From contig JAWVFT010000031.1 in assembly GCA_033855775.1 (NCBI GenBank), positions 1 to 38,998 on the forward strand: a DNA stretch of 38,998 nt, read 5' to 3'. The translations under genes and the position numbers were made by a program. Below, one piece after another: positions 15,219 to 23,838 of this stretch (its first letter is position 1; every line of letters starts with the position of its first letter). The notes under the pieces are model-generated. The model saw only the letters and a list, made by a program, of their open reading frames with translations, was not told the DNA's origin and ran no database searches. Source of the stretch: DASVTR01 sp033855775. GTDB lineage: Bacteria > Acidobacteriota > Blastocatellia > Pyrinomonadales > Pyrinomonadaceae.

Positions 15219-16562
15219 TTAATGGCCACCGGCATGAGCCTTCTTCTTCGGAGTGGTCTTCGCAGGCGTCGTCGTCTTCGGTGTCGTGGTTGTCTTCGTG
15301 GTTGTCGTCGTCTTCGCAGGCATCGTTGTCGTCGTCGTTGCCTTCGCAGGCGCAGGCGTCGTGGTCGCGCTCGGCGTCGCGGTCGTCGTGGTAGTCGGCG
15401 TCATCGTCGTGGCGGTCGAGCCGTTGCCCGCGCCGGTTCCGGTCGAGGAAGACGGCACGGTCGCGGGCGTCGCCGTGGACGGCGCAGGCATGGCGGACGG
15501 CGCAGGCAACGGCCCCGGCAAAGGCTGGCTCTTGATGCCCGCGATGTATTCCTTCAACCCGTCCTCTTTGCCTTCGTGACGATACTTGTAGAACTCCGTC
15601 AAAGACTTCATCCAGTCGTCCTTCGCCCGCTGGTAAGCCGGGTTGGTTCCGATGTAAGCAATCGAGCGCGCGTAGGCGTCGATGATGCGGTCAACCACCA
15701 GATTCAAACGGTCTGTGATGGCTTTGCACTCGGCCCCGTCACGCTGCTCCTGCGTCGTGCAACGCGACTGGAAACTCGCAGCCAGCTTCTCATACTCGTT
15801 GGCCTGATAAGCAACGGCCAGCAGGTAGTAGTTCAAAGGGTCTGACTTCGCAGGCCCTTCAAGCTGGCTCGCCTTGGTGAAGGCCGTGACCGCTTCGCCG
15901 GGCGAGGTCTTAATCGAAGTCGCGCCGTAGGCGACATAGAGCGTCGAGAGCGTCTCGTCCTTCTTGGCGATTGGCTGGCCGGGAACGAACGTCGCGCCGC
16001 CTTCAATTAACTGGATGGCCTTGCGCGCGGCCTTCGCCGTCTCGGCATTGTTCGCCTCGTCGGGCGGGACGCTACGCGCAGCATTCAAACCCGCCAGAGC
16101 AAGGTCGTAATTTGTGCCAAGGTCTTCAGGCTCGTCGGCCAAAATTTGCCTGCCGAGGGCAAAGGCTTCGCTGAACTTCTTGTCTTTGACCAATGCGTTC
16201 AGTTGGGCCTTGCGGTCTTCCTTGACGGCCTTTTCATAGTCGCCGATGTACTTCTTCTGGAAGTTGAAAATCGCGTCAGGATTGGACGGATACTTGCCGA
16301 CGTATTCTTTGGCAAACTCGTAGGCTTCTTTGGCCGCCTGACCATAGGCGTCCTTGTTGCCCGCCTGAGTCAGATTCGGGTCGGCCTTCTTAATCTCTTT
16401 GCCGCGATTGTAAGCGGTCGTAAATTTTTTGTATAACTCGGTCTTGGCCGCCGCTTCGTCCTGCGCGGGCGTGGCGGTGGCGGCAGGGTCTTGCGCGAGC
16501 GCCGGGAGCGCGAAGGCCGCGATCAGTGCGCCCAAAACTATTACTTGAAGCAATCTTTTCAT
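15219..16562 (-). CDS. Exported helical-repeat protein with Thr/Lys-rich tail
   Basis: The 447-residue precursor starts MKRLLQVIVLGALIAAFALPALAQ, a clear signal peptide. Residues about 40-320 are alpha-helical with TPR-like helix pairs, for example FAKEYVGKYPSNPDAIFNFQKKYIGDYEKA and ALGRQILADEPEDLGTNYDLALAGLNAA. The last 100 residues are low-complexity Pro/Ala/Thr and end in Thr-runs with Lys, then KKKAHAGGH. On the DNA this tail is a run of GTC-type triplets (15249-15420). I chose the ATG at 16562: GGAGG lies 11 bp upstream and the signal peptide begins there. An ATG three codons earlier is too close to that site, and the longer frame to 16751 has no signal peptide. It is likely periplasmic; the tail could bind the cell wall. 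No enzyme motif is seen. Confidence 0.8.
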   Translation of the reverse strand: MKRLLQVIVLGALIAAFALPALAQDPAATATPAQDEAAAKTELYKKFTTAYNRGKEIKKADPNLTQAGNKDAYGQAAKEAYEFAKEYVGKYPSNPDAIFNFQKKYIGDYEKAVKEDRKAQLNALVKDKKFSEAFALGRQILADEPEDLGTNYDLALAGLNAARSVPPDEANNAETAKAARKAIQLIEGGATFVPGQPIAKKDETLSTLYVAYGATSIKTSPGEAVTAFTKASQLEGPAKSDPLNYYLLAVAYQANEYEKLAASFQSRCTTQEQRDGAECKAITDRLNLVVDRIIDAYARSIAYIGTNPAYQRAKDDWMKSLTEFYKYRHEGKEDGLKEYIAGIKSQPLPGPLPAPSAMPAPSTATPATVPSSSTGTGAGNGSTATTMTPTTTTTATPSATTTPAPAKATTTTTMPAKTTTTTKTTTTPKTTTPAKTTPKKKAHAGGH

Positions 16563-16835
16563 CGGTCGCATATCCTCCAAACGATGGTCTGTTCTGAACT
16601 CTGCAAAAGCCTTTTTTCGGGGGAGTGTGAGCGGGCCTCTTAAACCAGCGTCGCGCTCTATCAGATGCGCGCCCAATTGTGGCGGTTGCCGCTTGTTTGC
16701 AAGCGCGCGTCCTGTCCAGAAGGAGAGACATTCAAGAGCGCGCTGAACCAATCAAACTTAAAAGCGATAAGTAATCATCCTGCAATAAACGCTCCGCTGT
16801 CAAGCGCAATTATGGACGCCGCGTGACGACGCTCT

Positions 16836-16935
16836 AAAGGCTCAAGTCCAAACTCAAAGGCTTAAAGTCCAAAGTCCAAAGTCAAGACTTTTGCTCCTGA
16901 CTTTGGACTTTGGACTTTAGCCTTTGGGCTCGGAT
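16836..16935. repeat. Heptad-phased palindrome with a perfect 20-bp stem
   Basis: The left arm has seven 7-bp units from 16836, among them AAAGGCT, CAAGTCC, AAAGTCC (twice) and AAAGTCA. The right arm has five units from 16901: CTTTGGA (twice), CTTTAGC, CTTTGGG and CTCGGAT. Positions 16864-16883 and 16899-16918 are exact reverse complements of 20 bp around a 15-nt loop. It ends 1 bp before the stop of the transpeptidase gene. The rest of the 16563-16936 gap holds the leader of the exported protein gene; I see no clear promoter or gene there. Confidence 0.85.
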
Positions 16936-16936
16936 T

Positions 16937-18625
16937 TTATGGCTGATTTGTCAGCACGCGGCGCGGTCGCTGCTCGTTCTGCGGCGCGGGCGCGGACGTG
17001 TTGGTTGGAGACTGAGCGGGCCGCGTCGTCATCTCGGTCGGGCGCGGGACGGTCATAATCACGCTTCTGACCTTGCTGGCTCCGCCGCTCGTCACGGCAT
17101 CATCGGCGCCTTCAGTTTCGTCTTCGCGGTCTTCGTCGCTGACGGCGGCGGCGGTCTTCGCGTCAATGCGCGGGTGCGGCTTGAGCGATTCGGGCGTCGT
17201 GGCGAGTTGCCCGCCGTTAATCTTGCCGAAGCGATAATCGAGCGCGCGATAAACTCTTCCGGCGATGGCGGCAGCCACGCGGCCACGCGCGCCTGAGCCG
17301 CGTGTGACGACGACGACCGCAAGGCGCGGGTCTGCGACCGGCGCGTAGGAGGTGAAGAGGCCGAGCCAGCTTCCCTGCCCGATGCACGTTCCGGTCTTGC
17401 CCGCGACCTGCATGATGGGGTCGTAAGCGAGCTTGCCTGTGCCGTAGCTGGCGGCTCCAATCATGCCCGGAATCATCCGGCGCAGAGCTTCCGGCGAGAT
17501 GCTGACGCGGCGGCGTGATTCAGTTTTGAACTTCAAGTCTTCCTGCGGCGTGCGGGGCAGGTGCGGAGTCAGCAGCGTTCCGCCGTTGGCAATCGTCGAA
17601 ACGAGCGCGCCCAGTTGAATCGGCGTCACTTCAAAATCGTCGCCGTGCGAAGACATGTGATTGACGGCGTAGCCCGACTTGTAGGCTGGCACGCGGCCAG
17701 TAAATTCGTTGGCGTGGTTAATTCCCGTGCGCTCGCCGAGGCCAAGCTCGCGGGCGTAAGTCATCATGCGGTCGAAGCCGACGCGGCCGCCGACCGATTG
17801 AAAGTAGCCGTTGTTGGAATAGGCCAGCGAGTCTGTCAGGTCTAGACGGACGCGGCCCACGGCCAGCGTGTCAACCTGTTCGGGCGCAATCACGTTTTCC
17901 GAAATCCCCGCCAGCCCCGTCACGAGCTTGATGGTCGAGCAGGGTTTGTAGCCGCGCCGCAAAGCCCATTCCTGATTGACCACAGTATAGACGCGGCCCG
18001 TCTTCGGATCCATCACGACGACTGTTCCGGCGTTGGAGCCGAGAGCGTTGACCGCCGCGCGGCGGACTTCAGCATCTTCGCCAGTGGTTTCGTCTCTGGC
18101 GATATTGGCGGCTGTCTCATCGCGCAAGGCCTGGTCTGCGGCGCGCTGTCTGGCGATGGCAGCCTGACGCGCCAGTTCCGCGCGCCTTCTGGCTTCCGCA
18201 ATCTCACGCGCCCGCTCCGCCGCCGCGCGCCGCGCTTCCAGAAGTCGCTCGCGCTTTGAAAGCCCGCGGTTGCCCTTCCTGTCTCTTGCGCTCTCTTCCT
18301 TGCGCGAAGCGCGTTGCTCTCTGGCCGAAGCCTTGTCGCGCTGCTTGTCCACGCGCGCTTCTCTGGCGGCGCGTGCGCGCTCGGCCTTCGATAATTTCGC
18401 GTCGCGCCCTTTCTCGTTGCGCGCTGTGCGGGCATCCCGGCCACGGTCTGCGCGCGTCTTTTTATCGTTGCGCTCGGCCTTGGCCGAACGGGCGGCGGCA
18501 GCAGGCTTCTTCGCGCTCTTTTTATCTTTGGCCCAGAGGTTGGAGGCGACGATGGAAAGTGAAATGAACAGGGAGAAGCTGAGCGCGATGCGCGCGGAAT
18601 TGCGGAGAAGTAGAGTTTGGGTCAT
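16937..18625 (-). CDS. Penicillin-binding transpeptidase with long charged linker
   Basis: DD-transpeptidases cross-link peptidoglycan. The three active-site motifs are complete: S230-T-I-K233 in PCSTIK, SNN at 270-272, and KTGT at 410-413, so it should be active and beta-lactam-sensitive. The 562-residue protein begins with a membrane anchor or signal segment (about residues 10-32). Residues 34-180 are almost only Lys, Arg, Ala, Glu and Asp and look like a long charged helix or coiled coil. The usual N-terminal dimerisation domain of class B PBPs is missing. A Pro/Thr-rich tail of about 70 residues ends the protein. I start at MTQTLLL (18625) because GAGGAA lies upstream; the frame extends 26 codons further without a plausible start signal. 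The gene stands alone on its strand. Confidence 0.88.
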   Translation of the reverse strand: MTQTLLLRNSARIALSFSLFISLSIVASNLWAKDKKSAKKPAAAARSAKAERNDKKTRADRGRDARTARNEKGRDAKLSKAERARAAREARVDKQRDKASAREQRASRKEESARDRKGNRGLSKRERLLEARRAAAERAREIAEARRRAELARQAAIARQRAADQALRDETAANIARDETTGEDAEVRRAAVNALGSNAGTVVVMDPKTGRVYTVVNQEWALRRGYKPCSTIKLVTGLAGISENVIAPEQVDTLAVGRVRLDLTDSLAYSNNGYFQSVGGRVGFDRMMTYARELGLGERTGINHANEFTGRVPAYKSGYAVNHMSSHGDDFEVTPIQLGALVSTIANGGTLLTPHLPRTPQEDLKFKTESRRRVSISPEALRRMIPGMIGAASYGTGKLAYDPIMQVAGKTGTCIGQGSWLGLFTSYAPVADPRLAVVVVTRGSGARGRVAAAIAGRVYRALDYRFGKINGGQLATTPESLKPHPRIDAKTAAAVSDEDREDETEGADDAVTSGGASKVRSVIMTVPRPTEMTTRPAQSPTNTSAPAPQNEQRPRRVLTNQP

Positions 18626-19048
18626 ATGGTTCCTCGCTCGAAAAAACTTAAGGGGTAACTCGCGAGTTAGCGTCAAACGCGAACACGGACGAACCTGTTT
18701 CAAAGTTTACGGTGACGGCTGCTCGCAGGCAGCAGGCGCGGCGTGCCGTCAATTGAAAATAAAGCTCGAAGAGTTGAAAGGTTCGACAAAACGCTCCATA
18801 AAGGCTCCGGTTTTTTCGTTCAACCTTCGTACTGTTTCGGTGAGGTCGGGAGAGTTCCCTGATTGCGCGGCCTCCGGGGAGTTTGCTTTGAGGCCGTGGC
18901 AAATATAACATCTGAGGCGTGTCGTGGCAACAAAAAATAAAGTAAGCTAATGGAACTGATAAAGAAGTCTGATGCCCGACTTTTCGGCTGGCAAACGCGC
19001 TTGCTCAAACGCGGTCAGGCATTGCCGGTTGTTGCGGTCGAGTAAGAT
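18626..19048. other. Divergent intergenic region with a 14-bp palindrome
   Basis: The 423-bp region separates the leftward transpeptidase gene from the rightward sensor kinase gene. At 18656-18669 lies a perfect 14-bp palindrome, TAACTCG followed by CGAGTTA, 30 bp before the transpeptidase ATG, next to a TTGACG (18676-18671) that could be a leftward -35. It is a candidate operator. The remaining DNA (18700-19040) has AT-rich patches around 18925-18960 but no confident gene or promoter. A GAG six bases before the kinase ATG may serve as its ribosome site. Confidence 0.4.
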
Positions 19049-20599
19049 ATGGGTGTGCTGAAACTTTTCTACAGCTTTCGCGCGCGGATGCTGCTGGTGC
19101 TGGCGGCTCTGCTGGTGCTGACGCTTGGCTTGCAATACCTGCTCATCATCCGCACAGAGCGCGACCGGGCGCGGATTATCTCCGAACAGGAAAAGGCCAT
19201 CATGGCCGGGGTCGCGCTCGGGCTCAAAAGCATCACGAGCGACGAATTCATGGATGAGTTTCGCAATCGCCCCGGACAACAAGCGGCGCAGGATGACGAG
19301 CTATCGCGTTGGGTGACGGACATCGTGGTCATTGACAGCGACACCAACATCCGCGACCGTCTCAACGCCAAAGACATTCCGGTGCTCAACGAAAAGACCG
19401 GACAGTTTGAGTTTACCAAGCTGGACTTTGCGCAGTTGCCGCCGCTCGTCGCGGCAGCCAATTTCAGCGGCGACACGCAACTGCCAAACGTGACGCCCGC
19501 CTCGCAGGCGCGACGCAGCGAGCCGCGCGCCTTCTTCTTTCCCGTCGATGTCAAAGAGAGCGACGGGGAATACGGTCGCTGGTACGTCATCGTCGTTCTC
19601 GGCCCGGCCTACATGCCGACCAGCGTTTGGTTTCGCCGCACCGCGCGCTCTTTGCTCTACACCTTCGCCGTCATGCTGGTCGCCATCTTCATCACCGCCG
19701 TGCTGGTCTGGCGTTTCACGCGACCCATCAAAGATTTGTCGAGCGCTGCGCGCAGAGTCGCCGCGGGTGATTTCGCGTTCCGCGTTCCGGCGGCTGAGCG
19801 CCGCGACGAGATGGGCCAACTCTCCGCCCGCTTCAACGAGATGATTGCGCGCTTAAGCCGCACGCGCGAACTCGAAACGCAACTGCATCAGGCCGAGCAG
19901 TCGGCGGTCGTCGGGCGGCTGGCTTCGGCCATCGCTCATGAAATCAGAAATCCTTTGAACTACATCAACCTGACGCTCGACCACCTGCGCACGTCCTTCG
20001 CGCCCGAAGACGAGAAGAAGCACGAAACGTTCGAGCGGCTCGCCGTCCAACTCAAAGCCGAAGTCGCGCGCATCAACGAGCGCATCTCCGAGTTTTTAAA
20101 CTACACGCGCCCGTCGAGCCTTGAGATGCGCCCGCTCAACTTGCGCGCGGCTGCGGAAGACGCGCTGCGGCTGGTTGAAGTGAAAGCGACGGAAAGCCAC
20201 ATCACCACGAGCGTCGAAGAGTCTGGCGACGTGCCGAGCGTGATGGGCGACGAGGGAGCTTTGCGCTCCGTCTTCACCAACCTCATCATCAACTCGATGC
20301 AGGCCATCGACGGCGAAGGCGGCAGCCTGACCATCAAGCTCTCGACCGAAGCCGACGGCGCCCGCGCCCGCATAGACATCACGGACACAGGGCGCGGCAT
20401 CGACCCCGATCACATCTCGAAAGTCTTCGAGCCTTACTTCTCGACGAAAGAGACTGGGACGGGCCTCGGCCTCGCCATCGTCAAGAAAGCGATTGACGAC
20501 CACGGCGGCACAATCTCCGTCACCTCAAAACCCGACGGCGGGACGACGTTTACCATCACGTTGCCGGCGGCAGTGACAGGCGACCGCGCCCCGGCTTAG
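19049..20599 (+). CDS. Membrane sensor histidine kinase (NtrB/ZraS-like)
   Basis: The 516-residue kinase has two membrane helices (about 12-34 and 200-222) enclosing a periplasmic sensor of roughly 165 residues, a HAMP linker (about 222-275), and a HisKA dimerisation domain. The phosphorylated H297 lies in AIAHEIRNPLNY. The ATPase domain has an N box (FTNLIINSMQAI), G1 (DTGRGI) and G2 (GTGLGLAIVKK). It autophosphorylates on the His and passes the phosphate to the regulator gene that starts 53 bp downstream on the same strand. The sensor part has no recognised domain; PVDVKES and GRWYVIVVLGP suggest a PDC/Cache-like strand order. Its signal is unknown. Confidence 0.94.
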   Translation: MGVLKLFYSFRARMLLVLAALLVLTLGLQYLLIIRTERDRARIISEQEKAIMAGVALGLKSITSDEFMDEFRNRPGQQAAQDDELSRWVTDIVVIDSDTNIRDRLNAKDIPVLNEKTGQFEFTKLDFAQLPPLVAAANFSGDTQLPNVTPASQARRSEPRAFFFPVDVKESDGEYGRWYVIVVLGPAYMPTSVWFRRTARSLLYTFAVMLVAIFITAVLVWRFTRPIKDLSSAARRVAAGDFAFRVPAAERRDEMGQLSARFNEMIARLSRTRELETQLHQAEQSAVVGRLASAIAHEIRNPLNYINLTLDHLRTSFAPEDEKKHETFERLAVQLKAEVARINERISEFLNYTRPSSLEMRPLNLRAAAEDALRLVEVKATESHITTSVEESGDVPSVMGDEGALRSVFTNLIINSMQAIDGEGGSLTIKLSTEADGARARIDITDTGRGIDPDHISKVFEPYFSTKETGTGLGLAIVKKAIDDHGGTISVTSKPDGGTTFTITLPAAVTGDRAPA

Positions 20600-20652
20600 A
20601 ATGTGAGCCTGCCTGTCATCATTTATTTTTAACCTATCAGCAGGAGTCTTGA

Positions 20653-21999
20653 ATGGCACGAAAAAGCATACTGGTTGTGGACGATGAGAAATCGCAGCGC
20701 GAAATATTGGAGATGATTCTCACCGCCGAGGGCTACGACGTGACGACCGCTTCGAGCGGCGAAGCGGCCTTGAAGTTTACCAAGGAGAAACGGTTTGACC
20801 TGGCCCTCACGGATTTGAAGATGACGGGCATGGACGGCATCGAACTGCTCCAACACCTGCTCGCGCAAGACTCTTCCATCATCGTTATCCTGCTGACCGC
20901 GCACGGCTCCATTGATTCGGCGAAGGAGGCCCTGCGGCGCGGCGCGTTCGATTACCTGCAAAAGCCGTACGACCGCGACGCACTGCTCAAAGCCATTCAT
21001 CGCGCGCTCTCCAAGCTCGACGCCATCGACGCCGAAATCATCTCCGCCTCGGCGGAAATGGAGGCCGTCAAGAAGATGATACTTAAAGTCGCGCGCTCTT
21101 CTTCGACCGTCTTGATTCGCGGTGAATCGGGGACGGGCAAGGAGTTGATTGCGCGCGCGATTCATAATCAAAGCCCGCGCGTCACGGAGATGTTTCAGGC
21201 CGTCAACTGCGCCGCGATTAACGAGAACCTTTTGGAGTCGGAACTCTTCGGCCACGAGCGCGGCTCGTTCACCGGCGCGCACGCAGAGAAGAAAGGACTC
21301 TTCGAAGTCGCCGACCGTGGCACGCTCTTTCTGGACGAAATCGCCGAACTCGACATAGGCATGCAGGCCAAGCTGCTGCGCGCTTTGCAGGAGCGCGAGA
21401 TACGTCGGGTCGGCGGCACGCGGGCCATTAAGATAGACGTGCGCGTCGTCGCCGCGACCAATCGCGATCTGCGCGCGATGGTCGCCGACGGCAGGTTTCG
21501 TGACGACCTTTATTATCGCATCAACGTTCTCTCGGTCGATGTGCCGCCCCTGCGCGAGCGGCGCGACGACATTCCGGTTCTCATTAACTATTTTCTGCGC
21601 AAGCACACGCGCAACACTTCGCGCCTCGTGCGCGGGCTGACGCCTGAGACGAAGAAGCTGATGATGGACTACAGTTGGCCCGGCAACGTCCGCCAACTCG
21701 AATCCGCCATCGAGCGCGCCATTCTGCTCTGCGAAGGCGATTTGATTACCATCGAAGACTTGCCGCTCGAAGTCCGTCAGGAATCGCGCCCCGCCGCCGA
21801 GGGAGCCTTCAAGCTGCCGCCCGAAGGCATCTCGTTTGAAGAGGTCGAGCGCGATTTGATAATGCAGGCGATGGAGCAATCCGACTACAACATCACGAAG
21901 GCCGCCAAGATGCTCGGCCTCACCTTCCGCACGCTTCAGTACCGGCTCGAAAAATTCGGCATCAAGAGGCCGGACGGCAGAGGCAAAGAGGAAGAATGA
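20653..21999 (+). CDS. Sigma-54-dependent response regulator (NtrC/ZraR-like)
   Basis: The 448-residue activator has a receiver domain (D10, D11, phospho-acceptor D54, T82, K104). A sigma-54 AAA+ domain follows with Walker A at 157-163 (GESGTGK), the sigma-54 contact loop GSFTGA at 204-209 (a variant of GAFTGA) and Walker B D228-E229. The C-terminal Fis-type HTH reads DYNITKAAKMLGLTFRTLQYRLEKF. Phosphorylation by the upstream kinase should trigger hexamer assembly and open sigma-54 promoters. An AGGAG site lies 8 bp before the ATG. The gene's stop codon overlaps the first unit of the octad array at 21998. I found no convincing sigma-54 promoter inside the window, so targets lie elsewhere or were missed. 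Confidence 0.95.
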   Translation: MARKSILVVDDEKSQREILEMILTAEGYDVTTASSGEAALKFTKEKRFDLALTDLKMTGMDGIELLQHLLAQDSSIIVILLTAHGSIDSAKEALRRGAFDYLQKPYDRDALLKAIHRALSKLDAIDAEIISASAEMEAVKKMILKVARSSSTVLIRGESGTGKELIARAIHNQSPRVTEMFQAVNCAAINENLLESELFGHERGSFTGAHAEKKGLFEVADRGTLFLDEIAELDIGMQAKLLRALQEREIRRVGGTRAIKIDVRVVAATNRDLRAMVADGRFRDDLYYRINVLSVDVPPLRERRDDIPVLINYFLRKHTRNTSRLVRGLTPETKKLMMDYSWPGNVRQLESAIERAILLCEGDLITIEDLPLEVRQESRPAAEGAFKLPPEGISFEEVERDLIMQAMEQSDYNITKAAKMLGLTFRTLQYRLEKFGIKRPDGRGKEEE

Positions 22000-22169
22000 G
22001 ACGCGGAGAGGAAGCGACGCGGCGACACGGAGACGCGGGGACGCGGCGAAAAGTAGTTGAAGAAGAAAGCCAGTCGGCTGTGTCGCTAAAATCCGGTTAG
22101 CTGTTTTTCTCTCCGCGTCGCCGGGTCCCCGCGTCTTCGCGTCGCTACATCGCTGCGTTGCCGCGTCTG
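21998..22169. repeat. Pair of inverted octad-phased arrays, seven units each
   Basis: The left array has seven 8-bp units from 21998 to 22053, including GAGACGCG (twice), GCGACGCG, GCGACACG and GGGACGCG. The right array has seven units from 22114 to 22169, including CGCGTCGC (twice), CGCGTCTT, CGGGTCCC and CGCGTCTG. They are inverse complements of each other around a 60-bp spacer. The left array starts inside the TGA of the response-regulator gene. The right one ends 10 bp before the next ATG at 22180, so it sits where that gene's leader should be. Confidence 0.85.
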
Positions 22170-22179
22170 TCTTTCAGTT

Positions 22180-22800
22180 ATGAACATAGTTTCCATACTC
22201 GGAGTAGCGTTCGGGGCGGCCTGGACATCGGGCATCAACCTGTATGCGACGGTGGCAACGCTCGGCTTGTTGCAGCATTACGGGCTGGCGCGTCTCCCCG
22301 GCGGCCTCCACGTTCTGGACAACTGGATTATCATAGGCGTCGCGCTCTTTCTCTACGTCGTCGAGTTTGTCGCCGACAAAATCCCTTACGTTGATACTGT
22401 GTGGGACGCCGTTCACACTTTCATACGTGTCCCGGCGGGCGCGGCGATGGCCTTTGCGGCGACGGCGAATCTGGATGCGACCGTTCAGGTGTTGGCCTTG
22501 CTGCTCGGCGGCGGGCTGGCTCTCTCGACGCACGGCACGAAGGCGACCGTCAGGGCCGCGGCCAACACCAGCCCTGAGCCTGTCACAAACTGGACGCTCT
22601 CGCTCGTCGAAGATGCGGTCGCCATCGGCTCGGCGGTCTTGATGATCGTCAATCCGCTGGCGCTTCTGATTATCATCGCTATCTTCCTTCTGCTTCTGGC
22701 GTGGATACTGCCAAAAGTTGTGCGCCGCATTCGTCGCATGATAGCGGCGGCGCGAGCTTTCTTCGGCGGCCAGCCAATCGCCGATGAAGCGCGTAGATGA
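22180..22800 (+). CDS. DUF4126 membrane protein
   Basis: The 206-residue protein has hydrophobic segments near residues 4-20, 48-65, 85-115 and 145-175 and a basic C-terminus. The family signature VEFVADKIPYVDTVWDAVHTFIRVPAGA is easily seen, split across the second helix and the following loop. DUF4126 proteins are inner-membrane proteins of unknown function. It follows the two-component genes on the same strand but is separated by the 172-bp octad hairpin region, so it may be a separate transcript. No Shine-Dalgarno sequence is visible before the ATG. Identification of the family is good; the function is unknown. Confidence 0.85.
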   Translation: MNIVSILGVAFGAAWTSGINLYATVATLGLLQHYGLARLPGGLHVLDNWIIIGVALFLYVVEFVADKIPYVDTVWDAVHTFIRVPAGAAMAFAATANLDATVQVLALLLGGGLALSTHGTKATVRAAANTSPEPVTNWTLSLVEDAVAIGSAVLMIVNPLALLIIIAIFLLLLAWILPKVVRRIRRMIAAARAFFGGQPIADEARR

Positions 22801-22894
22801 ACTCGCCGTAAGACCGTGAAGCGCTCTTTTTAGATTTCTGTTTTGAACGCGGGGCCGTAGAGTTAAGCCCGCACATCTCAGCTTGAGGATACGC

Positions 22895-23440
22895 ATGCGT
22901 AAAATTTTTCTCGTCGTTAGTTGCGGCTTATTGCTGCTGGCGGTCGCCGCTTGCTCGAAGACGGAGCAGGCCAACACAAACTCTTCCGCGGCCAACGTGT
23001 CAACGAACACTGCGCCCGCGACCGAGCCGAAGACCCCGCCGGAGAACATCGTGACGGTGAGCGCACAGTTAGTGCAGCTTGAGCAGAACGGCACGACTGA
23101 AGCCGATGTCCAAATCCACATCGACAGCGGTTATCACATCAACGGCAACCCGACTTCCAAATATCAAATCGCCACCAAGCTCGATGTCGAACCCGGCGAC
23201 GGCATCACAGCGGAGCCGCCGAAATATCCGCCCGCTATCAGCAAGAAGTTTCCGTTCAGCGAAGAGCCGCTGCCGGTTTACGAAGGACAAGCGACCATCA
23301 AGGTGACGTTGAAGGCGGGCGCGAATGCGACAAAGGGAACACACACCTTGCGCGCCAAACTGCTCGTGCAGCCCTGCGACAATCAGGCTTGCTACCGGCC
23401 ACGCACTATCGAAGCTCCCCTGCTGGTCGCCGTCAAATAG
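22895..23440 (+). CDS. Lipoprotein with DsbD-alpha-like thiol domain
   Basis: The 181-residue protein starts MRKIFLVVSCGLLLLAVAAC, a lipoprotein signal with acylated C20. An Asn/Thr/Ala/Pro-rich tether (about 21-50) follows, then a beta-sandwich with features of the N-terminal domain of DsbD (DsbD-alpha): GYHINGNPTS, KYPPAISKKF, VYEGQATIKV and QPCDNQACYRP. The two cysteines C161 and C166 would form the redox pair; spacing is four residues, against five in E. coli DsbD. It is a free-standing domain, without the membrane and thioredoxin parts of DsbD, so it would pass electrons to or from another periplasmic protein. I start at the ATG at 22895, six bases after GAGG; an upstream TTG would add four codons. 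Confidence 0.82.
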   Translation: MRKIFLVVSCGLLLLAVAACSKTEQANTNSSAANVSTNTAPATEPKTPPENIVTVSAQLVQLEQNGTTEADVQIHIDSGYHINGNPTSKYQIATKLDVEPGDGITAEPPKYPPAISKKFPFSEEPLPVYEGQATIKVTLKAGANATKGTHTLRAKLLVQPCDNQACYRPRTIEAPLLVAVK

Positions 23441-23607
23441 CAGTCGCGCCGCGCGCTCGCGCGTGGCCCTGCGCGCGAAGGCAACAAGAAATAGTTGACG
23501 AGACATCAAATGCCAGCCGGACGGAGCAGTCGCTTTCGTTGACCGCGACTGTTGATGCAGTGGCCGCCGACTTCGCGGTTCCGGCGCGCTCGCCGTCGAG
23601 TTAATAA

Positions 23608-23838
23608 ATGGAACGTCTCTGGCTCATTGTTTCAATGCTGTGCGTGATGGCCGCCGCGCTCCTGTTGTGGCGCGCGCAGGTTGACGAAGCCTACGGGAGA
23701 GCGGCTTTTGTCGCCGGAGCGCTCGGCGCGGTCGCCTGGTTCCTGCGGCTGCGCGCGCAACTGCGCAAGACGATTCCACCCGCAATCAACATGCCCGCGG
23801 ATGACGCGGAGGAGAACGATGCTCAAGATGAAAATTAA
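23608..23838 (+). CDS. Small two-helix membrane protein
   Basis: The 76-residue protein has a hydrophobic N-terminal segment (about residues 3-21) and a second one (about 31-46), then a basic patch (RLRAQLRKT) and an acidic tail (DDAEENDAQDEN). This is a small hairpin inner-membrane protein. Its last 20 bases overlap the start of the next gene, and that gene's ribosome site lies inside it, so the two are translationally coupled. No family is recognised. The 167 bp before it show no gene. Confidence 0.65.
   Translation: MERLWLIVSMLCVMAAALLLWRAQVDEAYGRAAFVAGALGAVAWFLRLRAQLRKTIPPAINMPADDAEENDAQDEN

Noticed and set aside
15207..15845. Arg/Gly-rich frames opposite the Thr-rich tail
   Set aside because: They arise from the triplet-repeat DNA and have no start signal or homology.
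20654..20668. TGGCACG-N4-AGCA, resembling a sigma-54 promoter
   Set aside because: It overlaps the start codon of the response-regulator gene, the second half is not TTGC-like, and AGGAG plus ATG already explain the site.
20629..21879. Long antisense open frame (416 codons) opposite the sigma-54 activator
   Set aside because: It is a shadow of a well-identified gene in GC-rich DNA; its product is Arg/Gln/His-rich with no domain.
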